A DNA stretch of 64,000 nucleotides, from NCBI GenBank assembly GCA_947852905.1, contig CANTVF010000004.1:124001-188000 (forward strand), given 5' to 3'. Below, piece by piece: positions 25,207 to 34,530 of the stretch. Each line of letters starts with the position of its first letter. Positions within the stretch are counted from its first letter, which is position 1. The DNA is from an uncultured Tidjanibacter sp. Lineage in GTDB: Bacteria > Bacteroidota > Bacteroidia > Bacteroidales > Rikenellaceae. Position numbers and translations under genes: made by a program. The notes beneath the pieces are model-generated. The model was not told where the DNA came from and did not search any database. It saw only the letters and a program-made list of their open reading frames with translations.

Positions 25207-25556
25207 TGTTTTCCAGATAGAATTTCGCCGCTTCATCCTTTTTGATCATTTATCGTCCGGTCGCAATCCCGCCGCGGTCCGGCCGTTTCGCCGTATCGCA
25301 AGCTCCCGAACGATCGGGCGCAAGGGATTTCCGTACCGTCGCAGCACGCAAAATGCGGCAATGCCGCCGAGCAGACACGATGAGTACATATCCCGCAACC
25401 ATAACAGCCGAACCTGTATGCGGAATTACGGCCGAACGATGAAACACGACACCATTGTCTCGTCCCTCGGAATCTGCCAAATTTCTACAGGTCGTTTCCG
25501 GCATACGGTCCGGCTGTTCATTATGCATGAAACTATTTCATAAATATCTGGAAATT
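25207..25556 (+). other. Long untranslated leader after the riboswitch
   Basis: About 350 bp lie between the riboswitch and the first start codon. Short open frames exist but none has gene-like composition, a good ribosome site or recognisable product. I see no second aptamer. Confidence 0.5.
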
Positions 25557-26468
25557 ATGATGAAAAGATTGACTATTATCATTACATGTATCTTGCTGGC
25601 GGGTGGGCTATGCTCATGCAACGGCAAATACGACGACTCCGCTCTTTGGGAGGAAATCGACAAGATCAACTCGCGCATCGACAAGATGAACGACGACATC
25701 GGTGCGCTTCAAATGCTCGTTGACGCCATGCAGACCGGCAAACAGGTCGTCGACGTGGTCGATACCGGCACTGGATACAAGATCATATTCAGCGACGGCA
25801 GCAACATCATCCTCAACCACGGCCGTGACGGCGAACAGGGTGCCGCAGCTCCCGTAGTGGGTGTCAAGGAAAAAGACGGCGTATACTACTGGACATTGAC
25901 CGCAGACGGCAAAACAGACTTCATAAAGGATACCTCAGGCAATCCGTTGCCCGTTACGGGTAAAACTCCCGCCATAGCCGTGGATTCGGAAAATTACTGG
26001 ACGATAGACGGAGAGAGGATTCCCGACAGCAACGGCGGCTTTATCAAGGCTACCGGCAAGGACGGGGACAGCTTCATCGAAGACATAGATTCGACCGCCG
26101 ACAACGAAGTTACAATAACCCTTACTTCAGGAGAAATCATAAGACTGACCAAATTCAAAGAAGTCGCATTTTCGTTCGACCGCACATCAGTAGTTCTCGG
26201 ATACGGACAGTCGGCAAGAATCACAGTTACACAGTCGGGCGTTAAATATACCTCCATATCCAAACCCGACGGCTGGAAAGCCAAACTGACCGACGACCGA
26301 CTACTCGTCACCGCACCGGCAAGGCCCAACGACTATGCCGAACAATCGGGCACGATATCGGTAGTAGCCGTAGGCGAAACCGCTACTGTAGTAGCTTCTT
26401 TGGAAGTTAGCGCCGACCCTAACGTATCTGGAGGCGGCGCCGGCGATAGCGATCTTCACAACTGGTAG
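25557..26468 (+). CDS. DUF4988-type lipoprotein, first gene of the B12 operon
   Basis: About 304 residues from ATG 25557, chosen because it opens a lipoprotein signal (CILLAGGLCSC). After the lipid cysteine comes a coiled-coil (YDDSALWEEIDKINSRIDKM), then repeats of GYKIIFSDGSNI, VYYWTLTADGK and NYWTIDG. These are typical of the DUF4988/PL29-N-terminal module found at the start of many Bacteroidetes surface lipoproteins. Here the module stands almost alone. The same module opens the propeller fusion at 29214-31271. It is probably an outer-membrane surface protein that tethers or assembles the uptake complex. The glycine-rich C-terminus (SGGGAGDSD) is a flexible tail. Confidence 0.75.
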   Translation: MMKRLTIIITCILLAGGLCSCNGKYDDSALWEEIDKINSRIDKMNDDIGALQMLVDAMQTGKQVVDVVDTGTGYKIIFSDGSNIILNHGRDGEQGAAAPVVGVKEKDGVYYWTLTADGKTDFIKDTSGNPLPVTGKTPAIAVDSENYWTIDGERIPDSNGGFIKATGKDGDSFIEDIDSTADNEVTITLTSGEIIRLTKFKEVAFSFDRTSVVLGYGQSARITVTQSGVKYTSISKPDGWKAKLTDDRLLVTAPARPNDYAEQSGTISVVAVGETATVVASLEVSADPNVSGGGAGDSDLHNW

Positions 26469-26491
26469 TACATTCATTACAAACGAAAAAC

Positions 26492-29113
26492 ATGAAAAAG
26501 ATACTTTTCATATCGGCGCTCGCGGCGGCACTGTCCACCGCATGCACGAAAGACATAGACGGTACGAACGACGGCAAAGGCCGCGAGGTCGTACTCACCG
26601 GATACAATCAGACTCCCGATACACGTACCTCGTTCGGTGGTGCGACAGACGACCGCATCCCGTTCCTGTGGAGCGAAGAGGACGCAATATGGGTAAACGG
26701 AACCCAAAGCGCCGCCGCAGGAAACGCAGGCAGTACGGCTCAGTTCGTTTTCACAGATCTTTCAGGCGACGCTCCGTTCAAAATCTACTACAACATGACG
26801 GGCGAAGCCGGCGACAAGGCTTCCATACCGGCCGAACAAACCCAATCGGCAGCGTACGACATAAATCTCGGTGCAAACGGCGATTTCGGTTACGCCCTAT
26901 CGGATACCGACGGCAACTTCACGCTTTCTCACATGGCCTCGTACCTGTGGTTCGATCCGTACACAACGGATATAGAAGGCTATAAGCTCTCTGCCATAAC
27001 AGTTACCGCCACCGGAGCCGCTCTGACCGGTACGGCATCTTTCACAGACGGGGAAACCGATGCGATAGAAAACGGCTCGGAATATGTCAGGCTATCGTTC
27101 GCCGACGGCATAACGCTCAATGCCGATCCGGATACGGACAACGTATTCGCCGCTGCCGTAGTATACCCCGCAGACCTCACCGGCAAAACGGTGAAAGTCA
27201 CATATACGTTCACATCCGATGCGGACGCCTCACAGGTAAACTATACCGACCGCATAGAAGGCATATCGCTCGCTGCCGGCGACACATACCGCATATCCAC
27301 CCTGATCACGGCCGAAGACCTCCAATCCGTAGTACTGTTCCAAGCCGACGGCGGCGAGTGGAGCGAAAACATTCCCGACAGTTTCACCTCATTGACCGTA
27401 AAAACTGAACACTCCGGCGTAATAACAGAAGATATGCATGCCGAGATAGCCGCAGCCATGGCGCCCGGAGCTACGCTCGATTTCTCGGCGGCCGACAACG
27501 AAACCGCGACGTTCGGCAACTATTACGCCAACAACAAAAACCTGAAATCCATAATCCTGCCGCGCAACATTACGGAAATAGCCGACGGCACCCCCAACCA
27601 TAATACCAACCATTCGGGCGTATTCGGACGATGCACCGGTCTCGAAACGGCAACACTGCCCGACGGTTTAAACAAAATAGGCATCGTGGCATTCTATGGT
27701 TGCACCTCATTAAAAAACGTTACCATTCCCTCTACCGTCACCGTATTGGGTGAGTGGGCTTTCTACAACTGCTCTTCGCTCGAAGGTATCTTACTGCCGG
27801 ACGGCATAACCTCCATAGAACGATACACATTCAACGAATGTACGTCGCTTCGTACCCTCACCCTGCCGGCAAACCTCACCTCGATAGGTAGCGGAGCGTT
27901 CTACGGATGTTCTTCGCTCGAAAGTCTCGACATACCGGGCAGCTTACGCGAATTGCCAGACACCGGGACCGCGAGCGCAGGCGTATTCGCCAACTGCAAG
28001 TCGCTCCGTACACTTTCGTTGCATGAAGGTCTCGAAACGATCGGCGGCCATGCGTTCTACCAGTGCAATTCGCTCGAAGAGCTCTCGTTGCCTTCGACCG
28101 TCACGACAATAGGCACATACGCATTCTATGAATGCCGCTCGCTCAAAAAGGCCAGGTTCGACGCCGAGAAAATAGGCAACTACTGTATGTGGATAGCGTC
28201 GGGACACAGCTCGCTCGAAGAGATCACTTTCGGACCGCGTCTGAAATCCATCGGCATCAACGCTTTTATGAATTCCGAAAAACTGGCTACCATAACGTTC
28301 GAATCGACGGAATGCCCCACGATAGCCACCGATGCCACGTTCGGCTCGGCCGGTAAGGACGTTCCGCAGGAAAACCGCAAAATCAACGTTCCCGAAGGCG
28401 CGGCGGCCTCATACACAGCAGGCCTATCGTACCTTACCGGAACGCTCGGCTTCACCATTTCCGACGGTAGCGCAGAGGACCTTCCCGACGGAGTATACTA
28501 CAGCGAGACGGGCGGCGAAGGTGACTGGCATACTGCCTTCGATGAGTTCACAGGCAATTACATCTACGTAAAAACCACCGGAGCGGCAACATTGTCCGAA
28601 ACTCAGCTCAACAGCATTGCTACGTTCATAACCTCTTCGCAAAGGCTGACGGTACTCGACATGCACGATGCCGTTTACGAAACGACAGCCATACCGGACA
28701 ATTACCTCGGCGGATATACCGGCAACAACTACATATTCGAAATATCTTTCCCGGCCAATATCGAAAAAATAGGCAAGAACGTCTGTGCCTACTGCGGCAA
28801 TCTGAGAGCCGTGATACTCGGTACCGAGGTAAAGGAAATCGACGAATACAGCTTTACACCCGGTTACAGCGGCGACCAGCGTACCGCATTCGTATGCAAG
28901 GCCTCCGTACCGCCCACTCTCAATGACGACGGTTATCCGGACTGGTCGATACCGTTCGGCGGCGGCAATTCTATTCCGATGTATGTTCCCGACGATGCCG
29001 TCGAAACATACGGTACTGCGGACAAATGGAACACATACCTCGTATCCAAAGGCAAAATATCGCTCAAACCCATGAGCGAACTCACCGACTATTCTTGGAG
29101 AGAGGAACTCTGA
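26492..29113 (+). CDS. Surface lipoprotein with fimbrillin-like N-terminus and BspA-type leucine-rich repeats
   Basis: 873 residues with a lipobox (AALSTAC). Residues about 30-270 resemble the fimbrillin-like domain of Bacteroidetes surface proteins (TRTSFGGATDDRIPFLWSEED, LSHMASYLWFDP). From about 340 to 620 there are BspA-like leucine-rich repeats with the pattern LPxxLTSIGxxAFYGCSSLE. A second LRR-like block occupies about 720-820. BspA-like proteins mediate adhesion or binding outside the cell. Its place between two DUF4988 lipoproteins in a B12-regulated operon is unusual. It may bind a protein-bound corrinoid source, which is inference. Confidence 0.8.
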   Translation: MKKILFISALAAALSTACTKDIDGTNDGKGREVVLTGYNQTPDTRTSFGGATDDRIPFLWSEEDAIWVNGTQSAAAGNAGSTAQFVFTDLSGDAPFKIYYNMTGEAGDKASIPAEQTQSAAYDINLGANGDFGYALSDTDGNFTLSHMASYLWFDPYTTDIEGYKLSAITVTATGAALTGTASFTDGETDAIENGSEYVRLSFADGITLNADPDTDNVFAAAVVYPADLTGKTVKVTYTFTSDADASQVNYTDRIEGISLAAGDTYRISTLITAEDLQSVVLFQADGGEWSENIPDSFTSLTVKTEHSGVITEDMHAEIAAAMAPGATLDFSAADNETATFGNYYANNKNLKSIILPRNITEIADGTPNHNTNHSGVFGRCTGLETATLPDGLNKIGIVAFYGCTSLKNVTIPSTVTVLGEWAFYNCSSLEGILLPDGITSIERYTFNECTSLRTLTLPANLTSIGSGAFYGCSSLESLDIPGSLRELPDTGTASAGVFANCKSLRTLSLHEGLETIGGHAFYQCNSLEELSLPSTVTTIGTYAFYECRSLKKARFDAEKIGNYCMWIASGHSSLEEITFGPRLKSIGINAFMNSEKLATITFESTECPTIATDATFGSAGKDVPQENRKINVPEGAAASYTAGLSYLTGTLGFTISDGSAEDLPDGVYYSETGGEGDWHTAFDEFTGNYIYVKTTGAATLSETQLNSIATFITSSQRLTVLDMHDAVYETTAIPDNYLGGYTGNNYIFEISFPANIEKIGKNVCAYCGNLRAVILGTEVKEIDEYSFTPGYSGDQRTAFVCKASVPPTLNDDGYPDWSIPFGGGNSIPMYVPDDAVETYGTADKWNTYLVSKGKISLKPMSELTDYSWREEL

Positions 29114-29213
29114 CCCACCTTACGCACCGGGATAGTATGTCCCGGTGCGTAATTATATTCACAGACCGAAACAGAAAAACGGCACAGGACAGAAAACGAA
29201 TAAACGGAAACAC

Positions 29214-31271
29214 ATGAAAAAATTACTATACGCCATATCGTGCGCAGCCATACTGCTAACCGGCTGTACATACGACGACAGCGCACTCTGGGACAAAGTG
29301 GACGATCTCGACTCGCGCCTGCAAGACATCGAAGCCGTAGTCGGCCGTCTAAACAGCGAAGTGAGTGCCTTGAAAACCATAATAACCTCGTCAGCCGCAT
29401 CCAAAGCCATAATAGATGTTACCGAAACGACCGCAGGCTACGTAATAACGTTCTCGGACGGAGAGTCCATAAACATAAAACACGGCACTGACGGCGACGA
29501 CGGAGCCGACGCACCGATAATAGGCATCCGCAAGGACACAGACAACGTCTACTACTGGACAATCACCACAGCCGACGGTACCGAATGGCTCTATTACGAC
29601 GAGGCCGGAACACAGAAAATTCCCGTCGCAGGCACCAAAGGAGACGACGGAGACAAAGGCGACGACGGCATCACACCGGTTTTAGGAGTGGATACCGACG
29701 GGTATTGGACTGTAGATTACGGCGACGGCCCCAAACGTATAAAAGATGCCGCAGGCAATGCCGTACCGGCAGGCGTTACGGGCGATTCGTTGTTCGAAGA
29801 CATCGACACGTCGAACGACGATTTCGTAATATTCAGCCTCTCGAACGGTGAAACTGTCGTCGTACCCAGAACGAATGCACGATTCGAATTTGTCAATAAA
29901 GCCGATATAACCGTAGCAGCCGGCAAGACGGTAGAATTGCAACTCGAAATTCGCAACATAAAGTACGCCGAAGCGGTCAAAACACCGGAAGGCTGGAGCG
30001 CCTCGATAGACCTCGCCGAAAGCATCGCCACCGTTACGGCACCCGAAACCGGCGGCGCACAGTCGGGCCTGGTATCGTTCATGGCCATGGACAACGACAT
30101 GAATGTGATGCTGCTCGGAGTACTCGTAGAGTTGGAAAAAGACTGGGGATATGCCGACCCTGAAGGTACGTTTATCGTAATCGAAGGCAACATGACCAGC
30201 GAGAACGGCACTCTCCTATGGTTCGACAGCGACATGACCATGCACGAAAACATATTCGAAAATGCCAACGACGGTCTGGAAATAGGCAACGTAGTGCAGG
30301 ACATGTATATAGCCAACGACAGGATATACCTGATAACCCAGAACGGCGATAGCCGCGGAGGCGCGGGCCGCTTCGTGGCGTGCGACGCGCAGACCATGAA
30401 AATGGAATACGCGCTGCCGCTGTCGTTCGTACCGGAAAACAGCAACGGCACTCACTGTTGGCCTCAACATATCGCCGTAGTAAGCGACAGCAAAGCCTAC
30501 ATACAGTGGTCTGAATCTGGTATGGAAGCCACTTCCGGCATCAGGGTAATGGACCTCGCATCGCGCACCATATCACGAACGGACATAGAAGGTACCTACG
30601 GAACATTCACCACCGAAGGAGCGACCAAAGGCCGCATGGTATATTCGCGGGGCAAACTTTTCGCCGGAACGGGTCACTCGGTCGTAATAATCGATACCGA
30701 TACCGATAAGGTAGAGAAAAAGATAGAATTCGGATGTCAGGTCAAAGGTATCGCCAAAGCCGCCGACAACAACATCTACGTAGTGCTCGCGCGTGAATAT
30801 TCCGGCACCGGTCCCAATGCCCCCGGAACGTTCACTACCGATACACGCATAGTGGGTATAGACCATGAAGGCAATACGGTACACGACGAATATCTTCCCG
30901 ACGACGTGGACTTCCCCGTGGCCACATGGTCGCCGAAGATACAACTGTGCGCGAGCTTCAACGAACCGTATCTCTACTTCACCGACAAAAACGAATTCTA
31001 TTTCTCATCGATAGGCAGGTACAACTACGAAACCGGCGAGATGACCACGGAATTCGTCCTCTCCGACGACATTTACGGCTACCTCGGCGTTCATCCGGTA
31101 ACGGAGGAACTTTGGGTAACTTCATCAAGTACGGTCAACTGGACCAAAACCGAGATACGCGTATTCGACGCCGCATCGGGCGAAGCCGTCCGTTCCTATA
31201 CCGGCGGTCGGGGATTTGCCGCCGGTGTAGATTTCGCATACCGCTTCACCGACGAATTCGTGAACAGATAA
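29214..31271 (+). CDS. DUF4988 module fused to a BtuG-like beta-propeller lipoprotein
   Basis: About 685 residues from ATG 29214, which opens a lipobox signal (AAILLTGC). Residues 20-330 repeat the DUF4988 module of the first operon gene, including YDDSALWDKVDDLDSRL, and contain a short collagen-like stretch (GTKGDDGDKGDDG). Residues about 330-685 form a propeller of the DUF5074/YncE type (FIVIEGNMTSENGTL, MYIANDRIYLITQNG, FAGTGHSVVIIDTDTDKVEK). Its opening matches FFLLNEGNMGSNKATL of the BtuG-like protein at 33317-34507. BtuG proteins capture cobalamin at the surface with very high affinity and sit on BtuB. I infer a second, stalk-mounted corrinoid-binding propeller. Confidence 0.8.
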   Translation: MKKLLYAISCAAILLTGCTYDDSALWDKVDDLDSRLQDIEAVVGRLNSEVSALKTIITSSAASKAIIDVTETTAGYVITFSDGESINIKHGTDGDDGADAPIIGIRKDTDNVYYWTITTADGTEWLYYDEAGTQKIPVAGTKGDDGDKGDDGITPVLGVDTDGYWTVDYGDGPKRIKDAAGNAVPAGVTGDSLFEDIDTSNDDFVIFSLSNGETVVVPRTNARFEFVNKADITVAAGKTVELQLEIRNIKYAEAVKTPEGWSASIDLAESIATVTAPETGGAQSGLVSFMAMDNDMNVMLLGVLVELEKDWGYADPEGTFIVIEGNMTSENGTLLWFDSDMTMHENIFENANDGLEIGNVVQDMYIANDRIYLITQNGDSRGGAGRFVACDAQTMKMEYALPLSFVPENSNGTHCWPQHIAVVSDSKAYIQWSESGMEATSGIRVMDLASRTISRTDIEGTYGTFTTEGATKGRMVYSRGKLFAGTGHSVVIIDTDTDKVEKKIEFGCQVKGIAKAADNNIYVVLAREYSGTGPNAPGTFTTDTRIVGIDHEGNTVHDEYLPDDVDFPVATWSPKIQLCASFNEPYLYFTDKNEFYFSSIGRYNYETGEMTTEFVLSDDIYGYLGVHPVTEELWVTSSSTVNWTKTEIRVFDAASGEAVRSYTGGRGFAAGVDFAYRFTDEFVNR

Positions 31272-31280
31272 CGCCCCCAC

Positions 31281-33320
31281 ATGAAGGCAAAGAGCCTCAT
31301 ATACGCATTGTTTGTGCTGCTTGCTCCGGTCGTTCCGGTGTCAGGCAGCGCAAATCTCCGTTTTGCGGAGCCGACGCCAGCACAATCGGCAGACTCCGTC
31401 CACAACATCGAACAGATCGTCGTATCGGCCCAACGTACCAAAATATCCGTTATTCCGCCGCAAACCATGCAAGGGGCACAACTACAGCAACTCAGCGTAC
31501 ATTCAGTGGCCGACGCACTAAGGTATTTTTCCGGCGTACAGATCAAGGATTACGGCGGAATAGGCGGACTTAAAACGGTCAACATCCGCAGTCTCGGCAG
31601 CCAGCACGTAGGCGTATTCTATGACGGAATACAGATAGGCAACGCACAGAACGGCGTGGTGGATCTCGGCCGTTTCTCGCTCGACAACATGGAGGTCGTC
31701 TCGCTATACAACGGACAAAAAAGCGACGTCATACAGACCGCCAAGGATTTCGCCTCGGCGAATGCCATTTATCTGCGTACCCGTGAGCCGGCGTTCGACG
31801 GCGATAAAAAAGACAATCTGCGCACTCAACTCAAGGTAGGCTCGTTCGCGACGATAAATCCGTCCATACTGTGGGAACACCGCCTGAGCGACAGCATCAG
31901 CAGCTCCGTAAGCACGGAATTCATGTACACGAATGGTAAATACAAATTCTCCTATGCCAAGAAAGACGGCTACGACACTACCGAAGTGAGACAGAACGGC
32001 GACGTGCGCCAATTCCGCGCCGAAGCCGGACTGTTCGGCAGGATACGCGACGGGAAATGGCAGGCCAAACTGTATTACTACAATTCCGAACGCGGCTATC
32101 CCGGCGCTTCCGTGCGAGAGGAGCCGGGCAAATTCAGACATCAGGACAGACAGTGGGACGACAACTTTTTCGCACAGGCGTCCTTCCAGAAACGCTTATC
32201 CCCGCTGTACAGATTCATGCTGAACGGCAAATACGCCTACGACTACCTGCACTACCTGTCCGATCCGCGGCTCGACGTCACGACTATGTACGTCAACAAC
32301 CGCTACTACCAACAGGAACTCTATTTCTCGACTGCCAACCAGTTCACCTTTACCGACTGGTGGAGCGCCAATCTCGCCGGAGACGTACAGTGGAACAAAC
32401 TCGACGCCGATCTTCGGGATTTCGCCTACCCGCGACGACTAACCGCGCTCGGTGCGTTGGCCACCTCGATACAACTGCCGTGGCTCGACATGCAGGCCAA
32501 TGTTCTCTATACATACGTACACGACAATACCGCAGGGGCTTCGTCCGCCGCAAAAGACAGGCACGAATGGACGCCTGCGGTCGTGGCCTCATTCAAACCG
32601 CTACGGCGTCATAAACTCTACATAAACGCCTTCTACAAACGGATATTCCGCATGCCTACCCTCAACGACAACTACTACACGTTCATCGGCAACATAAACC
32701 TGAAACCGGAGTATACCACACAATACGATCTTGGAGTATCGTACGACAAGGAGTTCGCTACGGGATTCGTCCGCAACACAGGAGTCAAACTCGACGCCTA
32801 CTACAATCAGGTGGAAGACAAGATAGTGGCGATGCCGACCGACAACCAGTTCCGCTGGACCATGATCAATCTCGGTTATGTGGAGATCAGAGGCATGGAC
32901 TTCTCCGGCTGGACGCACATGACGGCAGGCGAATGGAACATTACCGCAAGACTGACCTATACGTACCAGAAAGCGCAGGATTTCACCGATCCGTCGAGCG
33001 AATTCTACGGAGGCCAGATACCGTACATTCCGTGGCACAGCGGCTCCCTGATACTGGGCGCCGAATACAGAGGCTGGGAACTGAACTACAGCTTCATCTA
33101 CACGGGCGAAAGGTACGAATCCGTCGCCAACATCCCTGAAAACTACGCGCAGCCGTGGTATACGCACGACATGTCTATCTCCAAGCGGCTCCGCATCAAG
33201 GAGAGTAGCCTGCGGCTCACTGCCGAGATCAATAACATATTCAACCAACAGTACGAAGTGGTGCAGTGCTACCCCATGCCGGGCACCAACTTCAAATTCA
33301 TCATAACGTTCGAACTATGA
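31281..33320 (+). CDS. btuB: TonB-dependent outer-membrane receptor, BtuB-like cobalamin transporter
   Basis: 679 residues with a signal peptide (YALFVLLAPVVPVSGSA). A TonB-box-like stretch IEQIVVSAQRT is followed by the plug (SVADALRYFSGVQIKDYGGI, TVNIRSLGSQHVGVFYDGI) and a 22-strand-type barrel, with the usual aromatic end KFIITFEL. TonB-dependent receptors import scarce ligands across the outer membrane. The cobalamin substrate is assigned from the riboswitch and the BtuG-like partner whose ATG overlaps this stop (33317-33320). No inner-membrane BtuFCD genes are in the window. Confidence 0.88.
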   Translation: MKAKSLIYALFVLLAPVVPVSGSANLRFAEPTPAQSADSVHNIEQIVVSAQRTKISVIPPQTMQGAQLQQLSVHSVADALRYFSGVQIKDYGGIGGLKTVNIRSLGSQHVGVFYDGIQIGNAQNGVVDLGRFSLDNMEVVSLYNGQKSDVIQTAKDFASANAIYLRTREPAFDGDKKDNLRTQLKVGSFATINPSILWEHRLSDSISSSVSTEFMYTNGKYKFSYAKKDGYDTTEVRQNGDVRQFRAEAGLFGRIRDGKWQAKLYYYNSERGYPGASVREEPGKFRHQDRQWDDNFFAQASFQKRLSPLYRFMLNGKYAYDYLHYLSDPRLDVTTMYVNNRYYQQELYFSTANQFTFTDWWSANLAGDVQWNKLDADLRDFAYPRRLTALGALATSIQLPWLDMQANVLYTYVHDNTAGASSAAKDRHEWTPAVVASFKPLRRHKLYINAFYKRIFRMPTLNDNYYTFIGNINLKPEYTTQYDLGVSYDKEFATGFVRNTGVKLDAYYNQVEDKIVAMPTDNQFRWTMINLGYVEIRGMDFSGWTHMTAGEWNITARLTYTYQKAQDFTDPSSEFYGGQIPYIPWHSGSLILGAEYRGWELNYSFIYTGERYESVANIPENYAQPWYTHDMSISKRLRIKESSLRLTAEINNIFNQQYEVVQCYPMPGTNFKFIITFEL

Positions 33321-34507
33321 AAAAGACAGTATTACCGTCGGCGATAATATTTTTCATGCTCTCCGGCTTTCTGCTGAACGGCTGCCGACAAGGGGAAAAG
33401 GTGTTGCCGTCCACCGGTATAGAAGTAGACCCCGGCACAGATGTGGAAGAGGGCGAAATAACAGGATTCTTCCTGCTCAACGAAGGTAACATGGGCAGCA
33501 ACAAGGCCACGCTCGACTATTACGACTACGAAACCGGCATTTACCACCGCAACATCTACGCCGAGCGGAATCCCGGTGTAGTCAAGGAACTCGGCGACGT
33601 GGGCAATGACATACAGATTTACCGCGACAAGCTCTATGCCGTCATCAACTGCTCCCATTTCGTCGAGGTGATGGATCTGGCCACGCTGAAGCACATAACC
33701 CAGATATCCATACCCAACTGCCGTTACATAACCTTCAAGGACGACTATGCCTACGTCAGCTCCTATGCAGGTCCCGTCAAACTCGATCCTAACGCCCGGC
33801 TCGGATACGTGGCACGGGTAGACCTCAATACCCTGCAAGTAAAAGATACCTGCGTGGTGGGTTACCAGCCCGACGAACTCGTCATATCGGGCGACAAACT
33901 CTACGTGGCCAATTCCGGAGGCTACCGCTTTCCGGACTACGACTATACGGTTTCGGTGATAAACCTGAAAACCTTCAAGGAAATCAAGAAGATAGACGTG
34001 GCGATCAACCTGCACCGGCTGGAACTCGACCATAACGGCAACCTCTGGGTATCCTCTCGCGGCGACTATTACGACATCCCCTCGAAAACATTCGTAATAG
34101 ACACCGAAACGGACACAGTTACAGATACGCTGCATCTTGTTCCGAACAGCAACATGACGCTTTACAGGGATTCGCTGTACATCTACAGCACCGAATGGAG
34201 CTGGTATACAGAGAGCAACACCGTTACATATGCCATAGTGGATACGGATACTAAAAAAGTCGTCACCCGCAATCTGATAACCGACGGTACGGACACCGAT
34301 ATTACGGTACCTTACGGCATAGCCGTAAATCCGGATACTGGAGAATTTTTCGTCACCGACGCCAAAGATTACGTCACCCCCGGAAAGCTGCACTGCTACG
34401 GTCCCGACGGAGTGCGTAAATGGTCGGTAACTACAGGCGATATTCCCGCACACATAGCCTTCACCAGAACGAAACTGAGGCCGTTGGAAGAGATCGAAGA
34501 ACAGTAA
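33317..34507 (+). CDS. btuG: BtuG-like surface cobalamin-binding beta-propeller lipoprotein
   Basis: 396 residues with a lipobox (LLNGC). The rest is a seven-bladed-propeller-type repeat protein of the DUF5074/YncE kind: GNDIQIYRDKLYAVINCS, YVSSYAGPV, DELVISGDKLYVANSGG, LELDHNGNLWVSSRGDYYD and VTDTLHLVPNSNMTLY. Its ATG overlaps the btuB-like stop by 4 bp, the arrangement known for btuB/btuG pairs in gut Bacteroides. BtuG captures cobalamin outside the cell and passes it to BtuB. The symbol is by family and context; binding itself cannot be read from sequence. Confidence 0.82.
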   Translation: MKKTVLPSAIIFFMLSGFLLNGCRQGEKVLPSTGIEVDPGTDVEEGEITGFFLLNEGNMGSNKATLDYYDYETGIYHRNIYAERNPGVVKELGDVGNDIQIYRDKLYAVINCSHFVEVMDLATLKHITQISIPNCRYITFKDDYAYVSSYAGPVKLDPNARLGYVARVDLNTLQVKDTCVVGYQPDELVISGDKLYVANSGGYRFPDYDYTVSVINLKTFKEIKKIDVAINLHRLELDHNGNLWVSSRGDYYDIPSKTFVIDTETDTVTDTLHLVPNSNMTLYRDSLYIYSTEWSWYTESNTVTYAIVDTDTKKVVTRNLITDGTDTDITVPYGIAVNPDTGEFFVTDAKDYVTPGKLHCYGPDGVRKWSVTTGDIPAHIAFTRTKLRPLEEIEEQ

Positions 34508-34530
34508 ACGACTTAACACTAATTACGAAT

